DNA from: Pachypanchax playfairii
Taxonomy: Eukaryota; Chordata; Actinopteri; Cyprinodontiformes; Aplocheilidae
NCBI GenBank assembly: GCA_006937955.1
Contig: SSNP01000025.1
Span: 3,921,686-3,985,685 of the forward strand
Direction of reading: 5' to 3'
Length of the DNA stretch: 64,000 nt
The translations under genes were made by a program, and so were the position numbers. This document shows positions 11,101 through 22,300 of this stretch, in pieces (position 1 is the first letter of the stretch; each line of letters opens with the position of its first letter). The notes beneath the pieces are model-generated. The model was not told where the DNA came from, made no database searches, and saw only the letters and a program-made list of their open reading frames with translations.

Positions 11101-14100
11101 TTAAAGTTTACAACATGACTTCACATTGAAAGATTACAAGTTTAGTGATGTTAGGCAGGAGGGAAGATGTGTTCCCAGTCTTTTTTGAGGTCCTGACCAG
11201 TAAGTGTTATTAAATACAACATTATAAAAGACATTTGGTGAGCTAAAGGTGCCAGTAGCTATGAAGGCAACCCAAAAACCTCAAGAAATAGAAAGTTGAA
11301 AAACACAGATTGAGGTTTCAGATCTGGTATTTCAGTCATTATATTTAACTGATCTAAAAAAAATAATATTTCCCATTTGTCATTTACTATATTGTATTTT
11401 ATTCTTACACGTGTTTGTTTTACACAGTGGATTTACTCCCTTCATCAGTACTGATGACTTTTCTGCCTCAAGTTAAATTGTAGAAGATTCAGAGGAAATC
11501 CACTAATCATTCAAAGGCTTATCTGTTTACAACTTCCTACCCTGCATACACTTAATCTGAGCTAAAAAAACTGCACATAGTAACACATTCATACACATAA
11601 AGGATGCTTTGCTGCAGCACTGCTGAGTCAGTGTAACCACATAAAAGAGAGTCTGAGTGGAATAAGAAACTGGGAGTTCATCTCTATTTTTGTCTAATTC
11701 ATAATGGTCTAAAGACAGAGTCTGACTGGTAACGGCACATCTCAGGCAAACGCTTACTGCTTTGTTTAAAAGGATCTTGCTGTGCTTGAAAGGAGAAGTT
11801 CTAGAGGAAATTAAGCTGTTACGAGGGGACTGGCACTGTTGAAATAAATCATTTAGCACTCGACAGCTGTTAAGAATCTATCATTAATAGATGAAAAAAA
11901 TAAACAAAAACTTTTGGTTCTGTGGAATTAAAATGATCCCCCATGTCTAATGTAACTTAGCTAAAGTTTGAAAAGGGAAGCCAGGAGTATCGGGTATATA
12001 TTTGCCAACAGCTTCAAACATCTGATTCTGGATTTTTAACTTAACACAAAACTAATTTTGTGACAATATTACAGTCTTGTTCAATTATTCAAACCCAAAG
12101 GATACAAAATAAGGCATATAAATGCTAAGAAAATACATGCTGTCTCAGATCATATATGGATGCTATGCAGAATAAAACATAGTATTAAAGTAACTGCACA
12201 CTACCTGATGTGCAGGGTGTCCATCTCTAGGTCTCAAGGGCCACTCTCCTGCATGTTTGTTTCACCACATGATTCAAATCATCAGCATGTCAGTAAATCT
12301 TGCAGAAACATGTTAACAACCCGGTCATCTGAATCTGGTGTGTTGAGGCATGGAAACATCTGAAACATGTAAGTTAGTGGCCCTTCAGACCTGGAGATGG
12401 ACACTCCTGTCTTAATGTTTCAGCTGAACTCAAAACCAAATAAAATAATCCAACAACAACTTACATAGTTATAAAAGTCAACTAAACATCTAGCAACTGC
12501 TACAGTTCGGTCAGAATTGGTTGTAATCTTCCTTTTGCAACTAGTTTACAATGTGACACCAAATACCACATACATAAAAGCAGATCACACATAAGAGACT
12601 TATGGAAAACCAAATATGAATAATATTTGGTTACTATCATTCATTTTCCATAATGTTGTCATACACTTTTATTAACCATCTGTGACTTGCCCACAAGAAC
12701 TATTACTGTGCATGTCCAGCCCATCTCATTAAGTCACAACTATCTGACTAATCCCTCATATCATCCTTACTCAATATAGATCAAAATACCAAACATTCTT
12801 TATCAATCAGTAACAAACACTTAAGAATGAAGAGCTATAAAAAAGTTTAAATTATTGTATATGATGTAACTTAACTTAAATCTAAATTCCTAAGTAAATA
12901 AGTAGTTGATGAAGCAATATATCTGACATAAATGACTATGTATTAAGCCCCTAATCACAAGCAGAACAGGAGTCTTCTTTCTTTCCTGTGTGCGAGCCCT
13001 GGGGTGTTGCTGCAGGATGTCAAACAATGGAGGCACAACTATAATGTGCACTGTGCTTCCTGTCCAGTATCTAACAGTAGCTTTAATTGGCAGATGTGGT
13101 AAGTGTACTTGTCTAAGGTTTTTTTTATATCTACATAGGTATATTTTTTTCACAAAATCGAGAATTATTTACCATGTAACAGAAACAATCTCTAAAACAC
13201 ATGGATGTTTTTAAAATAAGATCTACATCTTTAAAGCATGTGTTAAACCTTAACTACTGCAGGGGTTTCATCATGGTGCAGTGACAGGTAATGGGTTCCA
13301 GAGAACAGAGAAAAAGCTCCGTGACCCCCTCCCACAAGAAAAAATAAAAAAATCAGGCCAGAAGCGGCCAAAAGAACAAGAAGAGTGTGAAAGTCATGCA
13401 GCTATATAGTGTTGCAAAAAGTGATAGCACTAATGCACAGTGATGTAACACCCACCACAAGATTGAGCTAATGACTGTTAGCACCGTTGTTCTCCTGGGC
13501 AACGTTACTGGAAGGGATTTCTCAACTGCTACCAGAAAAATTAGGGTTCTTCACAGAACTGAGTTTCCATAACTGTGTTTTCACTTTAACTGTAAAATAA
13601 ACCCATATAAGTTTCCAAAATCCACTAAATGAAATGTTTGAAAAATCTGTACATCTGTTGATTAATGCCTATTATCAATCACCAGTAATATCAGTTTGTT
13701 GAACAGGTGTTTTTGCAGGATTTATAATCAGACATCATTAAAGCATTGCATATGATGCTACAGTTAAGACTGACAGGCCATAAAGATGAAAAACACATTA
13801 TGGAAATGTAAGAATGTCTGCACATCTAATGGTTTATTTAATACATGGTCTGGATTTTCTGAAGGTTATGACTTCATTATTTGTTCACACTGTCTGAGTT
13901 TTAACAAGTGTTATATCCTGCGTGAAGCAGAGGGTTCCTGGACAATGCAGGTCCAAAGCTGCAGGGACTGAAGTCCCAAGTTGTATTTATCTGTTTGTTC
14001 ATCTACAATGTGAATCATCTACTACTTACTTATTTGGTCAGATCCCACAGTTCAGTTGGGATAAAAGAAATGTCTAGGAACTCTAAGATTTAGAACCAAA

Positions 14101-15956
14101 TAAAATATAGCATCACATATCGTGAGTGTATCAAACTGAAACACCACCAAATGCAAGTTGTACTTTAGGAGACGTAAACAGAGCACCACAAATGAAACCA
14201 CAGTGAAAAATATCAGCTATGCTCTAAGCAACTGATTTGTTATTTGCTGTTATACTCTGTATTCATGATTCAGACAGATTAATCCTCCATTTGAAATCAA
14301 TAACCTGACTTTTATGAATATTGTTGTTGAATATCTGATACCGGTGTCAGGCCTTGAATTCATAGTTGTACTTATGTCTCCTCAGATGAAAGAGAAGTTG
14401 CTCTTAATTTCTACTTTTCACAACATTTCACCATAGACTTAACAGAAACTAAATCATAGTGTGATAAATACCACAATTACTTTAAAAGGATTGTTTCTTC
14501 TGCCTTGTTTCAAATACAATCTAATTAAAGGATGAGAACTGAAAATTAAAAGACAAGATAAGCTGGGATAAAACAAAACTTTGTTGTTAGGTTTCTATCT
14601 GTTTTAAGTACATAAACAGTAATAAGGTGAAATTACAAAGATCCTGCGCTTTGTTGACATCCTGTGAATTAGTCCTGTCTAATGTGGCTCCATCCAGCTT
14701 TGCATGTGGCTTTCTTTGCTTCTGGTGGAGTTCTAAATCTGACAAGCCCGAACAGGTCTGGTGGTAAAGACATACAGCTAGAAGGTGGAGGGAGGTCAGT
14801 GAGAGTGCTGGAGTGTGCTGCCTGTAGGGTCAGGAACATGTGGTTTGTGTACAGGCCTAACTGACATTAAAAGTTTTATGGCTTTTTGTTCAGGCAACAG
14901 TTTGATTGTAGAGCATCATATTTTTTACATGATTTGTTTATGTTAAGTAATTTGTGTATTTTTTTTTTAGATTTCTATCATTTATGAATTTAAAATGATT
15001 CAAATGCAAAAAAGTGTCTAAGTTATTCATTGGTTGTACTGAAGTCTCACTGCTCTGCTTTCAGCTCATTTCTCCTTCTGTCTTGCTTCTATACTCAGCA
15101 CATAGAAAAGGGCTTTTTTCCCTTTTTAGGTCAGTTGCTCTTCCGGCTTCACCCGCATCGTCTAAGCAAGAAGGGTGATCACAGATCAATCATTTAGCTC
15201 CCCTTTTACTGTCTCCTTTCCTCTGACTCCTGAACCTAAACCCTGCAAGGCCGATGGGGTCAGTCTGCCTTTTAATGTGCAGAATGGCCTCAGTCCAGGA
15301 TTGCCTGAAAGACCTAGGAAGAGGAGAGGGGATACAGCAAAGGAATGCAGGGGGTCTAAAGAAGGAGGGGGGTTTAAAAACATTCCACTCTTCACAGTAG
15401 CTCTATTCATATATCATTTCATTCACATTTCACCCAACCATCTGTTTTACAGATGCCCATTAACACGCAGGTGTTTCAGCGTTACTGTTTGACTAGATGT
15501 GATTGTTTATCAGTTACAACACCGTCCAAAAAAGACAACACAAACAAAAGCCTGACTCGCATTTTATTATTGCTGCGCATCGATTTCACCTACTTCACCT
15601 TAAAGTCAAACGGAAGTCCTTCATTTTAGGCTTCGAAAACATTAAATTGTCGTTTAAACGACAATTGTTATCACCTATCAATGAAGGGTCTTACTCGTGG
15701 AACAGCTAGCACTAAATGTGCTACGTATGATAATTTTTACTTTCTTTTTGTCGACTTCGTGGTCTCTTTTGTGACGCGTAAAATATAATGATCAATTTTA
15801 AAATATGTACAATAAAAGTAGTGGTATTCATTTTTCGAATAACAAATGCGGTATCTTGCCTGGTTTGGTGATGCTCTGGAAGTAAAGAACAAGGACGAAG
15901 AGCGAGCAGAGGCACGTCGCCAGGAACAGACGTCCTCCTGTGGGCATCCCCATCAT
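4481..15956 (-). CDS. chst13: Carbohydrate (chondroitin 4) sulfotransferase 13, four coding exons
   Basis: A type II Golgi membrane enzyme that moves sulfate from PAPS to the 4-O position of GalNAc in chondroitin. The exons 15956-15860, 7090-7008, 6587-6426 and 5164-4481 (97, 83, 162 and 684 nt) join in frame to 341 residues, the length I recall for human CHST13. Residues 1-9 are a short tail, 10-26 the signal anchor, about 27-60 the stem. The 5' phosphosulfate loop PKVACTNWKR is at 113-122 and the 3' phosphate motif REPFERIVSAYRNK at 175-188. REEPFNEHW (240-248), CHPC (255-258) and VGKYE (265-269) are family hallmarks. One N-glycan sequon, NYS, is at 331. The C terminus (ISPFYQKKLLNLYRMDF) fits CHST13 better than CHST11, from memory of both; chst11 is the main alternative name. 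The reaction is inferred from the family. Confidence 0.87.
5165..6425 (-). other. chst13: chst13 intron 3
   Basis: A 1261-bp GT-AG intron, AT-rich. No repeat or RNA gene was recognised inside it. Confidence 0.8.
6426..6587 (-). CDS. chst13: chst13 exon 3, stem end and first half of PAPS loop
   Basis: The 162 nt encode residues 61-114, from LQLSTAQKSLQGRR through RKRRVLSPEDLKHLIVDD to IYCYVPK. The donor is AAG|GTTGGT at 6426/6425. The acceptor I chose is AAAAGCAG|CTGCAG at 6588/6587, phase 0. It aligns the LQLS start with the LELS stretch that I recall as alternatively spliced in mammalian CHST11. A second in-frame acceptor, CTGCAG|TTG, lies 6 nt further in. The upstream pyrimidine tract (TCCTTCATCCTGCATTGTCTTC) serves both. 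Confidence 0.88.
6588..7007 (-). other. chst13: chst13 intron 2
   Basis: A 420-bp GT-AG intron with nothing else visible. Confidence 0.8.
7008..7090 (-). CDS. chst13: chst13 exon 2, stem region
   Basis: The 83 nt encode the end of codon 33 to residue 60: AVEPALKTGSRPVKS then RRSPLQTLYKGDQ. The RSPLQxLY motif is shared with human CHST11 and CHST13 (from memory) and fixes the frame. The acceptor is TTTTCCTGTCCAG|CTGTGG (phase 1) and the donor is GATCAG|GTGACA (phase 0). The stretch between the membrane segment and RSPLQ has about the length found in the paralogues, so no exon seems to be missing in the long intron 1. Confidence 0.86.
8115..8186 (+). repeat. SINE 3' tail fragment
   Basis: The stretch GCTGGAGATAAGCACCAGCT, then GCGACCCTGCAGAGGAACAA and GTTACAGAAAACAGATCGAT, follows the tail of the common teleost tRNA-headed SINE that ends in (GATG)n. 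Only the tail is present. Confidence 0.6.
8526..8731. mobile_element. Foldback MITE, hAT-like ends, copy 1
   Basis: A 206-bp element. The left end, CAGGGGTGTCCAACTCCAGG, is matched by the reverse complement of the right end, CAGGGGTGTCAAACTCCAGG, and pairing continues past GCCTTGA. The similarity goes on inward (TGCATGATTTAGAT against TGCATGTTTTAGAT, and GCTTCAACACA on both arms), so almost the whole element is one imperfect inverted repeat. CAGGGGT ends are typical of hAT nonautonomous elements. No clean 8-bp target duplication remains (AAAGCCTG against TGTATAAA). Confidence 0.82.
9099..9602. mobile_element. TTAA-flanked inverted-repeat element, about 0.5 kb
   Basis: TTAA at 9099-9102 and again at 9599-9602 border an element whose ends are AGAGGCCATTTCA and, in reverse complement, AGAGTCCATTCCA (11 of 13 identical). 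The TTAA duplication suggests piggyBac-type transposition of a nonautonomous element. The interior holds no transposase frame. It includes a stretch with CATGAATATTAATTATTTGA and GATTGGCTAAC, which I have seen in dispersed fish repeats. Confidence 0.6.
12213..12409. mobile_element. Foldback MITE, copy 2 (diverged)
   Basis: Same family as 8526-8731. The left end is CAGGGTGTCCATCTCTAGGT. The right end in reverse complement is CAGGAGTGTCCATCTCCAGG, followed by TCTGAAGGGCC against TCTCAAGGGCC. Interior arms with CTGCATGTTTG, GATTCAAAT and GGTGTGTTGAGGCAT match copy 1. It is more diverged than copy 1, and an apparent 8-bp target duplication is absent. Confidence 0.75.
15645..15666. repeat. Perfect 22-bp palindrome
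   Basis: AATTGTCGTTT is followed immediately by its exact reverse complement, centred on TTTAAA. It lies about 200 bp inside chst13 intron 1. It may be a dimeric factor site or chance. Confidence 0.9.
15854..15861 (-). other. chst13: Non-canonical GC splice donor of chst13 intron 1
   Basis: On the minus strand the exon-intron border reads CAG|GCAAGA. This is close to the CAG|GCAAGT consensus of GC-AG introns. No usable GT donor keeps the frame before the in-frame TGA that follows about 11 codons later, and the GC site gives the correct phase for exon 2. Confidence 0.7.
15860..15956 (-). CDS. chst13: chst13 exon 1, start codon and signal anchor
   Basis: The frame is MMGMPTGGR followed by the hydrophobic stretch LFLATCLCSLFVLVLYF and then QSITKP. 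LATCL and YFQS match the CHST11-type N terminus that I recall. Three ATGs fall within the first four codons. The second has the best Kozak context (A at -3, G at +4), so translation may begin at residue 2. The frame is open upstream to a TAA near 16062-16060 but contains no earlier ATG. The exon ends CCAG|GCAAGA, phase 1, which joins cleanly to exon 2. Confidence 0.85.
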
Positions 15957-16460
15957 GAAGTCCCGCTCCGCTGGCGGAACTCCCGACCCCTCGTCGATTC
16001 CTCGCCACGGCTCATACGAGACCAGTAAGGATGATGCGACACGCTTGAAATAATATGGAACTTATTCTATCATTTCCGGAATCAAAAACAGTAAAAAAAA
16101 AAATAAAATAAAGTCAGGAGTAGCTTCGACCCGCTGTGGCCTGGTAAACGAGAAGGTAATTAGGTGCTGGTGAGCGGAACTTAAATCCAGAACTGCTAAC
16201 TCTAGTCGGGTTTTTTTAACAGTTCTGATTCTATACTAAAGGCATCAAAGACGAAACGTAACTTAAATTCAAAACAAAATGTTTTAAAACCCACAAAATA
16301 GTCAGATGCGACTCCGTCTCTGGTCCCTTTGTGCCCACATCAACAGTACATTGAGCTAAGTTTGTCGAAGAAACACAAACTTCTTCTCCTCCGCCAAGAT
16401 GACGTCACACACACCCCCCTCACGCGCCATCTCTGAAATGCTGCGTTTACAAAGCTGTTG
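15957..16460 (-). promoter_or_regulatory. chst13: chst13 5' UTR and putative promoter
   Basis: CpG dinucleotides are much denser here and in exon 1 than in the flanks. The stretch holds a perfect CRE (16400-16407), a nearby CTTGGCGG, an ATGGCGCG block on the minus strand (about 16429) and a TATATACC about 30 bp above that (near 16465-16458). A start site near 16430 would give a 5' UTR of about 475 nt with one short upstream frame. The start site is inferred, not seen. Confidence 0.45.
16400..16407. promoter_or_regulatory. Perfect CRE palindrome TGACGTCA
   Basis: This is the full 8-bp CREB/ATF site, located 444 bp upstream of the chst13 start codon inside the CpG-richer block. Binding is not shown by sequence alone. 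Confidence 0.7.
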
Positions 16461-17016
16461 GTATATAGTAGATAGATTGAAAAGAAAAAATAAATACTGT
16501 TATGTAGGACGATTTATTAATTGCTGTATATGACATCAATTGTAAAAAAGGAAAAGAAAATACAACTAAAAGGTTGAAAAAGAGAAAAGTAAAGTCGCGC
16601 CTACTATTTTATAGTTCTCATTCTACAGTTTGCCTGACTCAACTTATTGTACGAGGGGCATTTGAAGGCAACGTCGGTCTTTTTTGTATTGTGAGTCAAA
16701 AGATGACTATCACTGTCTGTCTGATTTCTTTGTCCTGAAACCTTTTCTGCAGTGCTTAAAAAAATAAACCAATCTGCCCCATCAGTTACACATAATACAG
16801 CTGTGGGCAAGAAACTAATAACTTTGTAAATCATAACATGCTCATACATAACAACTTAGTCACATTGCTAATAGAGACTGAGGAGAAAATGCAGACAAAT
16901 ATATCAAGAATTAACACAAGACATGCCGCCAAAATGAAGTCACAGCATCATGCAGAAAAAGAAAAACAAACAAAACAAAATTTCAACAAAAGTCAATCCA
17001 AGGCAAATGTTCAGCA
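16461..17016. other. Intergenic stretch upstream of chst13
   Basis: AT-rich sequence with no gene or recognised repeat. Confidence 0.4.

Positions 17017-17048
<32 letters not shown>
17017..17048. repeat. (TA)n(TG)n microsatellite
   Basis: A short AT run passes directly into a TG run of about ten units. Confidence 0.95.
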
Positions 17049-17129
17049 AAATTAAAACATTAATTAAAAAAAAGCTTTTGTAGCAACATAGGTAAGGCTT
17101 TCACTTGATAAAAATATTTTATTTTTAAT

Positions 17130-17235
17130 TTTTATTTTTATTTAACCTTTATTTCACCAGGAAAGTCCCATTGAGGTTAAAAACCTCTTTCTCAAGGGAG
17201 TCCTGGCCAAGAGGCAGCAAAAGTTACAGGCAATA
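17130..17235 (+). repeat. Dispersed teleost repeat fragment
   Basis: TTTATTTAACCTTTATTTCACC, AGGAAAGTCCCATTGAGGTT, then CTCAAGGGAGTCCTGGCCAA form a string that I recognise as present in very many teleost loci. The parent element is not named here because only a core of about 100 bp is present. Confidence 0.6.
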
Positions 17236-19032
17236 TACAAATAGTTTAGACTTAATGCATATTGTTTTAAGTTCTACCTGAAGAAGTTATTTATTACTTG
17301 AGCTAGATGAAGTGCCAGTATGTTGTAGTACTCTAATGCCAGTTGTAAGACCAGCATTTTCACAAAAATGCAGTCTAAACTGCACATTTGAGGGGCAGGG
17401 CTGATCTAGAATATAGTACAAAGACGTGGCAAGAACTGCGGTGCTGAGCAAGTGCCATGTCAGCATATGAGCAATCAAGAATTCACATTGCCATGTGTGA
17501 GAATGCTGTAATTACACTATGCCCATCATTAGACCTACAACATGCGCTGCTTCCTGGGTTTTTTGGAAACACATGACAGACCAATTTCGGGATGTGCTAA
17601 AGGGAGTGATAGTTGGAGACTCCTTGGGGAACTGTGTCTTTTTTCTTTTTTGCTTTTGTATTTTGACATTGTTAGACTTTAATACACAACTCTTACCATT
17701 AGATGATATACTGGCCACCCACATGGCTTGATCTAATTCCACATGTCAGTTGATTACAGTCCAAGGATGTTCAGCTCACCAGATAGTGCTGCTGGAAATA
17801 ACAGCTGTATTCAAATATGGAGTTTATATTCTCTGACTAACAGGTTTGAGGGGGTGGAGGGACAAGTGGATCTTTCACTGAGTTTTTAAATCTCAGTTAG
17901 ACACTTAAAAAAAAAAAAAAAAAAGTCAAGTCTTTCCCACAACAGCAAATCACCTGTGTATCTGAGTCATGCATACGTCAACATCTGTGACAGAACTGAA
18001 TATGTCTTAGCAAGCAGTAATTGTTTTTTGGAAAAGAAAAAATGGGTTTGGTAACTGGAATGTCAGCTATCAAGATTCAAGATTCAGGTTAGCAGCACCA
18101 GCCAGATGTCAGATGGCTCTAGAAAGATGTGTATAATCAACGTTTTTCTTACATCCTGTTTACATTGATTATTAGTTTTATTAGACCAATCAATTTAAAA
18201 ACTACAAATTACTGTCAGGCACTTAAAAGTGGTGATGAATGAGTAGACGTACTTGATAGTTTTGGCATTTAGGGTAACCAAATGTAGGTTGATTAAAACC
18301 TGTATTATTCTCAATGTAAAAATGATTTTCACTGATGAGCTTCAAAAATATATTCACAATATTCCCCTTAGTAAGTACAAGGTTTCCTAGTTTGTGGTTA
18401 AAATCATTGCCATCCTTTGATGTAGTCATGTGGTTCTTGCCTGTGGTGCTGGGATGGGCCGGGAGGGGGGCCTAAAACTAAATGCCAATAACAGGGCTTT
18501 AAAGGAATTGCTGCAAAATGTGAACTTGAAGAAAATTTAATCATAACTTTGTGAGACCAACCTATAATTATACAGCATATGTAAGCCTGTTTCTGATGAG
18601 CCTGTTCAAATGAAGTGTATGAGTTTCCTGTGAAGGTAGAAACAGATTCAACAGAGTCGTCCTCTGTTAACATGCATGTTGTGTATCTGGAAAGCACAAT
18701 CACCTTATTTGTTTTAATGGATTTTGCTTCACCCTTATCTTTCAGGGTAGAAAAAGAAAATGTGATTGTCTATCAATACACTAAAAACAAACTTTTAGAA
18801 CTAATCTGAGTTGTATCATTGGCACGTGATTCCAAACAACCTGTCACACAGACAACTTACATTTCCACCACTGCTTTTACAAAAATGAAAAAAAGAAGTA
18901 GCACAAATGTGGGTTCCCAAAAATCTACGTGCCAAAACTTTGGATTGCCTCGCTATCTTCACTTGTTCAGTTTCTTCAACTTATTGAAGCATACCAACTT
19001 TTTGCCCTGTATACTTAATTCTTCTACAAAGT
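17236..19032. other. Intergenic, nothing recognised
   Basis: AT-rich sequence with a poly(A) run near 17906-17924 and short chance frames on both strands. Confidence 0.4.
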
Positions 19033-19370
19033 TCTGGGTGTGCCTTGGGCTTTCTTCCCAGTGTGAAATGCCCCCAAAACCTCCAGAGGGAGGCGACCAG
19101 GATGCGTCCTAATCAGATGCTCGAACCATCTCAGCTGACTCCTTTTAATGTGGAGGAACAGCAGCTCTACTCAGAGCTCCCCCCATGATGGAGTTCTTCC
19201 CCCTGTCTTTAAGACTTAGCTTGGCCGCCTTACAAAGGAAGCTAATTGCAGTCCCTTGAATCTTTGCTCTCGTTCTGTTGGTCATGATCCAAACCTCATG
19301 AACAAAGGTGAGGGCTGAAACATAAATGGACCAGTAAACCAAGAGCTTTGCCTTTCAGGTTAGCTGTTTA
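19033..19370 (-). mobile_element. LINE fragment, C-terminal part of the reverse-transcriptase ORF
   Basis: The minus strand encodes a decayed version of a common teleost non-LTR retrotransposon ORF. The readable stretch VHEVWIMTNRTRAKIQGTAI, then SFLCKAAKLSLKDRGKNSI, follows the family pattern MTERTRSRIQAAEMSFLRRVAG-SLRDR. Past a frame break, the DNA still matches the downstream region (CTCCACATTAAAAGGAGTCA). It is 5' truncated, as is usual, and not active. Confidence 0.75.
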
Positions 19371-22300
19371 ATTGCATTGTATATAATTATTAAACTGTAA
19401 AAACACCTTTTATGGTACCATTACATGCATCATGGAAACTGTGAACTGTGTGTTTGTGTGTATGTGTGTGTCCTCCCTGTCTCTCCTCATTTCCTTTCAG
19501 CCGTTATTAAAGTTGCAGTACGTAATGATGCACTGCTTGCAATGCTGCAACAGAGGAAATTAAGCAATTAGCTCCTTAGAAACTATTGATAAGAATGCTT
19601 AGAGATTTCAGAATGTCTTATGTTTGAAACTACTAACTATAAACTATAAAAATAGACTAACTTTCTATAGCAATATGTATTTGCTTGAAAAACATGGCAA
19701 ACAGTTTTTAAAACTTGTCTGAGTTGAAGTGTGAGTGGTGCAAAATCATAAACCATGACATCATGTGTTCTTGAAGAAGATGGAAAATATCTTAATTTAT
19801 ATGGCACTCCAGACTCACTAAAGTATTCCATTGGGCTCAGACATACCGAGTTTTTACAGTCATCAAAAACCATTTGGCTGCCTGAAAATGAGGGCAAGTC
19901 TTGACTCATTGACGCATCATTCACTGGAAGAAACAGCGTTACAAAGCGCTTATTGAGCATTTTCTATTCAAACGGTTTCTTGTAAACATAATGCAATAAT
20001 CTGCCTGTAAAAGTTTGGATTGTGCAGAAATATGATGCAAATTAGAAATGCAGTTTTGTTCAAAAACATTGTTGCTCAAAATATTCAAACTATTGAGAAT
20101 CTTTTTTTTTTCTGTTTCAGAAAGGGGCCAAACATAAAGGCTCCATATTTCTGCCAAATATAACCTCAACTCTTTTACAAGCTTTGGTGCACACATGAGA
20201 AAAACTGTAATGTAACAGCCAATTAAACTATTGATATCTTTTTACCTAAAATCCTACTAATGAATTATATAATATAACACAGTATACTCTGAATCTACAA
20301 TACAGTAAATTCTGGTCAACACTAAAACATTAATCCAGTCAAGTATGAAATCAGTCATGTTTTATATCAAAAATAACCTGCAGCAGGGCTGGGAAAGCAA
20401 ATAAACAAATAAAATAAAAACTGAGTTCAGCACAGTAGACTGAATTTTAAATCTTACAACCAAAATCATTTCACAATTAACATCATCATGAACCTTTAAC
20501 ATTAAAGCATGTCATACATCAACACTCAAAACCTGTTTAAAAATATTCAGAAAAGGGTTTCCGATATTTCAACTGAACAAACCTGAAGCCATCAGATCCT
20601 GTGCTGCTGCTTCTGAGAAACCACTTGCATTCTATATAAAACAGATTACAGTTATAAAAAAGAGGTTCAATTACTTCATGCTTGTAGGGTTATTATCATC
20701 TGCGTGACTCAGATTCTACAACGACAATCCTACATTGCTAATTATAGCCAAACAACATTATCACAACAGTCAGTTATACAGTAGGTGCCACCAGCATTAC
20801 AGAGAAGAAACATCAGACTATGTTTCAGCTGATTTAAAAGATGCAAAACTGCACTGGAACTGCACAAAGTGCTTCAAAGTTCTGACCTGTATGATTTTAT
20901 TAAAATTGTATTATTGCTTATTTTGGTCACAAGAATTACAAAAATAATTTAAGATATTATATAATTAAGGGAATGTTATGCATTCTTACTTAAATCTTCA
21001 CAGGCTGCTCATAAACAAAAAGGTGAAAATATTTATAAAAAAACATATAAAATGAAGAAACGCTACAATGAAATTTTAAAAAGTCACCAAAACAACTATA
21101 TATATATTTTTTTAAATATGGAGAGATCAGTATATAATTTAAATTTACCTGTAACTCTGTTCTATAAATCTATACCCTTCACTGTTATACCAGCTGATGC
21201 TAAGTTGTCCTATCTGGATATTTTCTATGCATTGTAAACTTATATGCATTTATTAGAATGAATAAATGTTATACTTGTAATTGAAGTCAATGAGAGTCCT
21301 AAAGGGTTGCTTGCTGAAGTATGTTGTGGGTAAAATATACTTTCCATCAAGAGCCCTTTTTGATTTCTGGATATTAGAAACACTTTCCTCTCCAAATCCA
21401 CATTTATTTATATGTTAACCACCTAGTAAATATAATATTCCAGAAAGGCAAGTACTATGATGTGTGATTTATTACATGATGATTTGCAAACTCACCAAAC
21501 TTGACTTTTAGGAGCATGCCAGAACATAAGGACTCTTCGGTGGCTAAATCTGTGCAGCCACATAACTTTGATGATCTCGTTGGCAGTAATTCTCACTCCA
21601 TCTTGGTTAGTTGGTCAACAGCCCAAGTACTTTCACATGCTGTATCTTTGGTAATGATTCTGGTCACAATGAGAGCGCAGCTTGTGGCAACCATGAGATA
21701 CCACTTCAATAACCAGGCACAGAGTTTGTCATTAAACTGATCTAATCACGTTTACAGATGTTAAAACATTTTAGTGGAGGACTGTGCAGAGAGGAGAAGA
21801 AGCTGAGCAGAGAGGGGAACTGGATGACTGTCAGATACTGACACTGACATGGTTGATTATTATATAACCTGCAGATTTCCAACATTCTAAAGATCATTTG
21901 GCTGTTTGAAATACATATCCAACTTTAGAATTGTCTATTTGAGTGCAGCTGGATTGTAAAACCAGACTGGATCTATTGCAAATGAGCTATCAAACCACAC
22001 AGAATCCACTTAAATAAATCCAAAAGTACACGTCATCCATCACATGATGCAACAGCAGTTTATCAGTACTAACTGAGAATTAAGAATTTAGTAAAATTTA
22101 AGTAAAACCAACGACAAGTTTACCTCAAAACAGACTTAAACTGACATTAGCCTGCTTGGATACTTTTAAACCTTAAGTGGTGAATTCAATATTTTTCAAT
22201 AAAATGCTAATACTTACCAAATTCACTTTCCTGACCTAATCTCGATTATCTTTCACTGCTTTAGAATACAGATAACTTGCCATTTCCTCTAAAATAAAAC

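Larger units (their letters stand above)
7091..15859 (-). other. chst13: chst13 intron 1, repeat-bearing
   Basis: An 8.8-kb intron (GC-AG) with a SINE tail, two foldback MITEs, one TTAA-flanked inverted-repeat element and a perfect palindrome, each listed separately. The rest is AT-rich unique sequence. The open frames at 11527-11859 (minus) and 15175-15492 (plus) have no splice support or known similarity and look accidental. Confidence 0.75.

Noticed and set aside
11527..11859. A 110-codon minus-strand frame in chst13 intron 1
   Set aside because: No splice borders, no known similarity and ordinary AT-rich composition. The chst13 exon-exon spacing is already complete without it.
7091..15859. 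A missing extra exon in the long intron 1 of chst13
   Set aside because: The GC-donor join gives the right phase and the expected stem length, so no further coding exon is required.
15721..16008. A 95-codon minus-strand frame over chst13 exon 1 (begins ARNRRGVG)
   Set aside because: It is a shifted frame of the real exon. The correct frame gives the signal anchor LFLATCL...YF and joins exon 2 in phase.
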